In this document: positions 58,240 through 64,000 of the stretch, in pieces
How positions within the stretch are numbered: the first letter of the stretch is position 1
How the letters are laid out: each line of letters opens with the position of its first letter
Assembly: GCA_039583875.1 (NCBI GenBank)
Contig: CM077150.1
Location: 45,735,261 to 45,799,260, forward strand
Reading direction: 5' to 3'
Source of the DNA: Platanthera guangdongensis
Taxonomy: Eukaryota > Streptophyta > Magnoliopsida > Asparagales > Orchidaceae
DNA length: 64,000 nucleotides
Notes under the pieces: generated by a model
Database searches by the model: none
Told to the model about the DNA's origin: nothing
Seen by the model: the letters and a program-made list of their open reading frames with translations, nothing else
Position numbers and translations under genes: made by a program

Positions 58240-58404
58240 ATCTCCCCGTATTTGGGTGAGGTCACTAATAAAAATTAAAGAAAATAATCTCAAAGCAATA
58301 TAAAATATATCTGGCAGAAAATTAAAAATATCCAGCAGATATATACATAACAGGAACTTTGTGACATTTTAATCAAATAGTGTTCAGAAAGTAAAACTAA
58401 ACAA

Positions 58405-61316
58405 AATAATCATTTGTTCTTATTTGGCTTTTCTTTATCAGATCTGTCAGAACTTTTAGAGTGTTGTCTGAATTTGATTTCTCTGTTGGTATTGGCAGCT
58501 TCTCTTTTTGACATAGTCATGTCTGCTACTCCAATGATATTAAGAGAAGTTGATGTTGGAATTACACCCTCTGGATGTAGATTCATATAAGCATCTGCAT
58601 TGAAAAACTTATTAGCTTTGTCATACCTTTTTAATTCTTCTTTCATGTAATAAGACATGGTAGTATACTGTGAGGGATCTTTTCCTTCCTTTTTTAGCTT
58701 TGTTGATCATGGAGAGTCCAACTAACTCTTGAAATCTGGTCATTCTAGCAGTTGTTTCTTGTTTAGGATCCACAAAAGGGATTGGAGGAAATTCTGGCCT
58801 TTTTGGACTGTTATCTTTTTCAGAATTATTAACTTCAGATACTATTTGTTGTATGTCTTACTTCTAATATTGCTGATGAGGTCTGCTGCTGCTAGAAGGA
58901 TGTCTCTGCTGACTGCTTCCTTGAGATCTTGAAGATCTGCCTTGTTGTCTTTGGTAAATCTGAGTGAAGGAGGTAGTTCTTTGAGAAATGTTCCCTGAAG
59001 CACCAGCTGCTGGAGGAGGAGTAGGAGGACCTCTCTAATTCCTTTGAGAAGGAGGAGGAGGAGAGTACCTTCTGCTCTTTTTCTTGGCTTTCTGCTCATT
59101 TTTGGATAGCCATATCCATGAAGGCATCCCTGGGTAAGGAGTAATCTTCTGCAAAATATAGTAGGGGGTGTGTGTATTGGGATTTGGCTTTGGAATAACC
59201 TTAGCAGGAGCTTTCTTTTCTTAGCAACTTTCTTCTTTACTTTTGAATCATCAGAGTCTTCATCATCATTGTCATCATCAGATGATCCTTGAGGATTGTC
59301 ATATAGAGCATTAATTGCCTTCAGAATATCTATGGATATCTGTTTCTCAGCCTGAGGCTTTACTGTAAGTTCTGTTTCTGCAATACTTTCAAGAACTGTC
59401 AAACTTTCTTTTGCTATATCAGCAATAATAATATCATATAGATTAGGTAAAGGACTATCATCCATCTTATAAGTAAGAGGAGAAAAAGCTTTCGGAGGGG
59501 AGATAGCCTTAGAAGCTGATACTGTGATTGGTTCTGCTTCTACAAAACTTGCCTTAAGTTGCTTAGCAACTGCAGGGATAATTGGAGAAGTATAAGGGAC
59601 TATAGCCATAGAGTTTTGTTCCTCAAAACTAGGTAGAATATTGCTGCAAACCAAATTGAAGGAATCTAGTTAAGAATCTAGATTAATTGTGGGATTTATA
59701 ATATAATCACCAACAGTAATTATTTTTGTCGTAACTGTGTCAGCCATATCTATATTAGAATCATAAAAAATTGATTATTTTTGCTGGAGGGGCTGCTTCT
59801 GCTGAGTCATCAAACATCTTAGAATCTGCTGCTGCTGCTGCTGTACATGGAGGAACTGGAGCTTCTTCACAGAACATCTCTCCCTGACTGGGTTTAGAGG
59901 GTCCTGAAGCCAGTCCTCCAGAAGAAGGGACAGAAGACAGGGCATCAATTCTGGAAGAGAGAGAGAGATGATGGAAGCAGAGAGAGGAGCAATAACATTA
60001 GCTATAAGTTTCTCAAGAGTGGGAGAAATAAAGGCAAGAAGGTCTTTTGCTATATCAAAAAAGTTTAGGTATAGGGGTTCAGGAGCAGAGGAGGAGTAGG
60101 GAGTGTGATGTCCACAATTTGAACACACAGAGAATGCATGTGAGAAGTCTGTGTGGGTGTAGTTTGGAAGTGTGGAAGGGGTAATAGATGGAATGTTAGT
60201 GGTGATGACTGAAGGGTTATCAATTGAAGGAATTGCATTGGTAGAAGGGGGAACTGTGGTTATAGGTGAGGAGATGGGTTCTGGATTAGAGAGTGATGTG
60301 GATATGGTTGAGGAGACAGTAGATTAAAAGATGGTTGTGAGGTAGATGGAATGTCAGATAGATGAATTTGAGGTGGAGAATGAGGAGGTGGAGATGGAGT
60401 ATCCTCATGAATGACTATAGGATAATGTGGAGGTGATGGTATAGGATGAGGTGAAACAAGAGGGATAATGGAGGATGGTTTATGTTGTGGAGAAGGTGAA
60501 GGAATTCTGGTGGAGGGAAGGACATCTTCTGTAGGTGGAGGAGTGGCTGTCACTGCCCTAGTGCTCTTAGAAGTCTGGGAAGAGGAGGAAGCCTTGGATG
60601 GCTTTGAGATTGTCCTCTCCCATCTACTAAAAAGACCAGATGTAAGCCTCTTGGAGGCATTGATGAAGATGGGCTGTGAAACTAATAATTCTGGTGCCTT
60701 TTCCTGGAGGAAAATTCCCAGAATCCTCGCAAAACACAATTCTTTCTTTGTATTTTTCTTTTTGATTAACTCAAACAGAGTCTTTCCCCAATTAACTGAT
60801 TTCTTCTCAACCAGAGCACACATCACTAGAAACTGACGCCTGATGATATAATCGTGGGATGTATGCTTGCCCAGTAACACCTTGCAAACTATGTCTGCCA
60901 AGAATTTATATTGAACAGACAAGTTCTTTTTCAATAACTTATTGGGGTTTCCTTCTAAATGCCCCATTTTGCTCAGCGTATTCTCATATTCATCAGTATC
61001 TAATTCTACATCATCTTCTATAGTAGATAAATCAAAAATCTCAGTTAGAACTATATGAGTGAGAATGACCTGGGTTCCGTTGATGCTGCCTATCATGGTA
61101 TCTGCATCCGGAGATGTTGTAGTGAAAACCCATTCTCTGATTTCATTTCTTGCTATCTTGATGCGGTTTGTTATGAACTTCTTCAAATTTTGTTCCTCAC
61201 ACAACTGTATATAGAATGTCGATGAAGATTTGATCCGTATGAGAAAATGAGTCAAAATCAATTTCAAAACCGGTGTCAAATTTCATTGCGGCCAGAGAGT
61301 TCGCCGGAATCGCCAT
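58405..61316 (-). pseudogene. SIRE-2 envelope-position third ORF
   Basis: Probable start ATG at 61314-61316 (MAIPANSLAAMKFD), after which a frame change near 61205 leads into a 339-codon open stretch (60260-61279). This contains LKKFITNRIKIARNEIREWVF, KLLKKNLSVQYKFLADIVCKVLLGKHTSHDYIIRRQFLVMCALVEKKSVNWGKTLFELIKKK, INASKRLTSGLF, and a Pro/Ser-rich tail. The NCGHHTPYS...LYLNFFDIAKDLLAFISPTLEKL block is at 59990-60128, preceded by Cys two residues before the first cysteine (C-S-N-C-G-H-H). 58842-59654 is open with a Lys/Asp-rich part. 58410-58658 ends with ANKFFNADAYMNLHPEGV. The order is identical to SIRE-1, so this is a real coding region of about 950 codons. No obvious membrane helix. Function unknown. 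Confidence 0.8.
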
Positions 61317-61429
61317 TGTTCGCCTGCAAAAGAAAACGAAAAGATCAAGTGCAAGGGGAACAGAAAGTGTGGGATGGAGCTCGAAGAAAACCTAGATATA
61401 TGGTTTTCAGAATATGAAGCGGCAGACTC

Positions 61430-61700
61430 CGTCTGACGAAAAATAAAAATTCTTCGATCTGGGTTCGACGAAATATTTTATTGACAAAAGAGTTCGTCGA
61501 TCTCAGGCAGAAGAAGGGAAAAGTTTTCGTCGATCTCAGGTCAACGAAAATTTTCTGAAGCAATATCATCGATCTCCGTTCGATGAATAGAACTTCACAC
61601 ATAGAGTTCGTCGATCTCAGGTCGACGAATTATCTCAAGAACGTTTCTCAGTTCATCGATCTTTGTTTGACGAACTGTGGCAAATTCTTCGACCATAGAC
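61430..61700. repeat. Hairpin array in SIRE-2 pol-env gap
   Basis: Units begin at 61450, 61492, 61526, 61565, 61607 and 61652. The intervals (42, 34, 39, 42, 45) are close to those of SIRE-1 (43, 33, 39, 44, 44). Unit 61607 has perfect TTCGTCGA/TCGACGAA arms. Unit 61565 has changed in both arms (ATCATCGA/TCGATGAA), keeping most pairing. Confidence 0.88.
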
Positions 61701-61709
61701 AAAAAATTA

Positions 61710-63100
61710 AATTAATGCATCTACATTGATCATACCTAGTTGATTCATAAAGAACAGATGTTTCTACTCATCCAAGGGTTTGGTGAAGATATCTGCCTTT
61801 TACAAAGCAATAGAGACAAAGGTGAGATTAATTTTCTTTTTGTCTGCACACTCTCTAATGAAATGATGTCTTACATCTATATGCTTAGTCCTACTATGAT
61901 GCACATGATTCTGTGTAATAGAAATTGCACTTGTATTATCACACAGTAGAGTTGAATTATTTAAGTTAACACCATAATCTAGGAGTTAGTTTTGAATCCA
62001 CAGCATCTGTGAACAACAACTGCCAGCTGCAATATACTCAGCTTCTGCTGTTGAAGTAGACATAAATATTTGTTCTTTCAAAACCAAGACACTAGCCTAT
62101 CACCATGGAACTGACATGTCCCTGATGTGCTCTTTCTATCTACTCTACATCCAACAAAGTCAGCATCAGAGTATCCAGTTAACTCAAATTCTGACTCAGT
62201 TGGATACCAAAGTCCTAAATTAGGGCAACTCTTTATATATCTCAAAAATTCTTTTTAAGAAAATAAGGTGAGATTTTTTAGGGTTCACATGGAATCTAGA
62301 ACAAAGACATGTAGCAAATATAATGTCTGGTCTACTTGCTGCAAGATATAATAGGGACCCAACAATGGCCCTATATAATTTCTGATCTACAGGTTTCCCA
62401 TGTTCATCAGAATCAATTACAACATTGGTAGCCATAGGTGTTTTCTTTGTTGAAGCATCAGTCATCCCAAACCTTTTAATCAGCTCCTTAGCATATTTAG
62501 ATTGGGATAAGAAGATGCCATCAGGTGACTGCTTCACTTGGAGACCAAAGAAGTAGGAGAGCTCACCCATGCTACTCATTTCAAACTTTGAATGCATAAG
62601 TTTGGAATCTGTAGAACCAAATATAATATCATCTACATATTTTTGTACTAACAATATTTTATCATGATGATGCTTAATAAATAAAGTCCTATCTACTATG
62701 CCTCTAGAAAATTTATGCCCTAAGAGAAAGCTAGCTAAGGTTTCATAACAAGCTCTTGGAGCTTGCTTTAGACTATAGAGAGCCTTATGCAAATTTAAAA
62801 CATAAGAGGGATGCGTAGGAGAAATAAAACCTGGTGGTTATTCTACATATACCTCTTCTTTGAGTTCACCATTTAGGAATGCACTTTTGGCATCCATCTA
62901 GTATACAGTGAACTTCTTATACATAGTATATGCTAGAAATACCTGATTGCTTCCAGCCTTGCAACAGTTGTAAATGTTTGGTCATAGTTTATACCTTCCT
63001 CTTGTCTGTATCCTTGAGCAACTAGTCTGACCTTGTTCCTTATGATAAGACCTTGAGCATCAAGTTTGTTTCTGAATACCCATTTAGTTCCGATGACTGG
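61710..63100 (-). pseudogene. SIRE-2 reverse transcriptase and RNase H
   Basis: RT is well kept at 62220-62792: [29 protein letters not shown], the catalytic Y-V-D-D-I-I-F-G-S-T-D-S, MGELSYFFGLQVKQSPDGIFLSQSKYAKELIKRFGM and GSLLYLAASRPDIIFATCLCSRF. The N-terminal RT part (62800-63060) and RNase H (61710-62110, with CDNTSAISITQN-like and HHFIRECAD-like segments) contain stops. The YVDD region lacks the stops seen in SIRE-1, so this copy is less decayed there. Confidence 0.88.
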
Positions 63101-63454
63101 GTAGACATTGGGTCTTGGAACTAAATACCAAACTCTACATCTCTCAAATTGGTTGAGCGCCTCTTACATTGCAATAATCCAGTGTGGATCTTCCTCAGCA
63201 TCTTTTAAGGATTGGGGCTCAATTTGAGATATGAAGTAGGCATACATCATGTCCTGGTGGAGTTGATGCCTTATCTGAACACCAACTAAAATGTCTCCAA
63301 TCACTTGAGATACATGGTGATCTCTAAGTGTGACAAATTCAGTGGGAGGAGTTGGTTGTGCAATAGCTTGTGGAGTTAATTCCTCTTGTGGAATTATAAT
63401 AGCTGTTGGAGGAAGTTCAGCCACTTCTAACCTTTCTTCTTCCCTCTCTTCTTT
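63101..63454 (-). pseudogene. SIRE-2 integrase-RT linker, interrupted
   Basis: Open part 63164-63424 with EEDPHWIIAM (the E-P-x-x-W-x-x-A-M block before RT), a Pro/Thr-rich stretch and GVQIRHQLHQDMMYAYFISQIEP. It matches 18080-18330 of SIRE-1. The insertion at 63455 cuts it. Confidence 0.85.
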
Positions 63455-64000
63455 TGTAACACCCCCTATCCGTCACATAGCATATAACAGTAGATCCGGA
63501 CGGGGCCCGACCCCATATACCACAGACAGACCGAGCGGTTACTCAATGGAAACCATCCAAATAATAACAACGTCCTACACAGAGCATTCTAGCGGAAGCA
63601 ATTAAAATAGTTGCATTAATAAAGAACCCAACACTAACATGAATGTACATTAACAAGCCATAGAATGAACGTACAAATACACAATCACAATGACCTTAAT
63701 GCCTTACAATTGTTTCCTCAAATAGAAGTGTTTTCCAAACCTCGACACGCAGGTCGGCCATACATGAATAAAAGAAAACACTACGCATTAGGCCTTCGAG
63801 GGCCAGCACAACAACTTGGGCTTTAGCCCGCTATTTACCTCTCGGCTCCGCAGCACCTGCAAGCACAATCCACCGCAATGGTGGCAAACCAAAGAAATAG
63901 TCTGCAATGCTGACCAAATTATAACGATCCTACCCACAACTCGGGGCGGCGATGCTCCTTCCCTGCACTTTATTAGCATAACCAAGCAGTATATATATAC
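63455..64000 (-). repeat. LTR of the gag-only element family (partial)
   Basis: Begins TGTAACACCCCCTATCCGTCACAT and is colinear with the start of the LTRs at 18974 and 22963. Shared landmarks are ATATAACAGT/GGTGGATCCGG, CGGGGCCCGA, the GACACGCAGGTCGGCCATACATGAA block, and TATAACGATCCTACCC. It is far more diverged from those two than they are from each other. Orientation assumed the same (- strand). The remainder of the element is beyond the window. Left flank tcttt is the presumed target duplication. Confidence 0.85.

Larger units (their letters stand above)
56631..63454 (-). mobile_element. SIRE-2: second SIRE-type Copia copy, 3' part
   Basis: 3' LTR at 56631-58239 (TGAAAGAAAGGG...GGATCCAACA), purine tract CAAATACGGGGAGAT, third ORF, hairpin array, RNase H, RT, all on the - strand and colinear with SIRE-1. 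Bases left of the LTR are ggctt, the presumed target duplication; its partner is outside the window. At 63455 an LTR of the gag-only family interrupts it in the integrase-RT linker. The upstream half (integrase, protease, gag, 5' LTR) must lie beyond the window. Confidence 0.92.

Noticed and set aside
1..64000. Host protein-coding genes, CRISPR arrays, satellite centromere arrays, rRNA genes
   Set aside because: Looked for on both strands; nothing beyond retroelement pieces, MITEs and simple repeats could be supported.

Overview
The window looks like a gene-poor, repeat-dense stretch of a flowering-plant nuclear genome. Nearly every recognisable coding block is a broken piece of an LTR retrotransposon (Ty3/Gypsy chromovirus or Ty1/Copia). 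The primer-binding sites are of the initiator-Met tRNA type (TGGTATCAGA...) that plant elements use. I found no convincing host protein gene, rRNA, functional tRNA, CRISPR or prokaryotic feature. The species cannot be named from the sequence. Layout: 1-3101 holds a decayed Gypsy gag on the + strand, unassigned AT-rich sequence with (AC)n, a 66-bp tandem repeat and (TA)n, and a truncated Gypsy LTR. These probably derive from one internally deleted Gypsy element of the family called Gypsy-A here. 3110-8415 is an old Copia element on the + strand (Copia-I). 8513-38547 is a Gypsy-A chromovirus on the - strand. A large SIRE-type Copia element (SIRE-1, 11355-29940, target duplication tcctc) sits in the last codons of its pol. 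SIRE-1 is itself split in its integrase by a gag-only Gypsy-derived element (18974-25249, target duplication accat) with about 2.3-kb, nearly identical LTRs. The right LTR of Gypsy-A also carries a 572-bp composite inverted-repeat insertion with SINE-like promoter boxes. 38560-41420 holds an LTR remnant and a pair of about 330-bp inverted repeats. 41440-47545 is a second Copia element (Copia-B, - strand) with a solo LTR of the Copia-I family inserted in it. 47640-48065 is a Gypsy PR-RT scrap. 48066-56630 is the 3' part of another chromovirus (Gypsy-C, about 4-kb LTR, with a hAT-like MITE inside). Gypsy-C is cut in gag by SIRE-2 (56631-63454), and SIRE-2 is cut in turn by an LTR of the same family as the gag-only element (63455 to the window end). 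How the parts work together: each element once encoded gag (particle), protease, integrase and RT/RNase H between LTRs that supply promoter and polyadenylation signals. The two SIRE copies add a third, envelope-position ORF. The gag-only element lacks pol and would have depended on an autonomous relative. Most reading frames are now broken by stops and frameshifts. Relative ages follow from nesting and LTR similarity: Copia-I, Gypsy-A, Gypsy-C and Copia-B are old, the SIRE copies are intermediate, and the gag-only element is youngest. The signals most worth following are arrays of short palindromic motifs. The SIRE copies carry TTCGTCGA...TCGACGAA hairpins in the LTR U3, in the gag-PR gap and in the pol-env gap, with conserved spacing. 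The gag-only LTRs carry 38-nt palindromes whose arms covary between copies. Most LTR families here have some family-specific reiterated motif on the U3 side.
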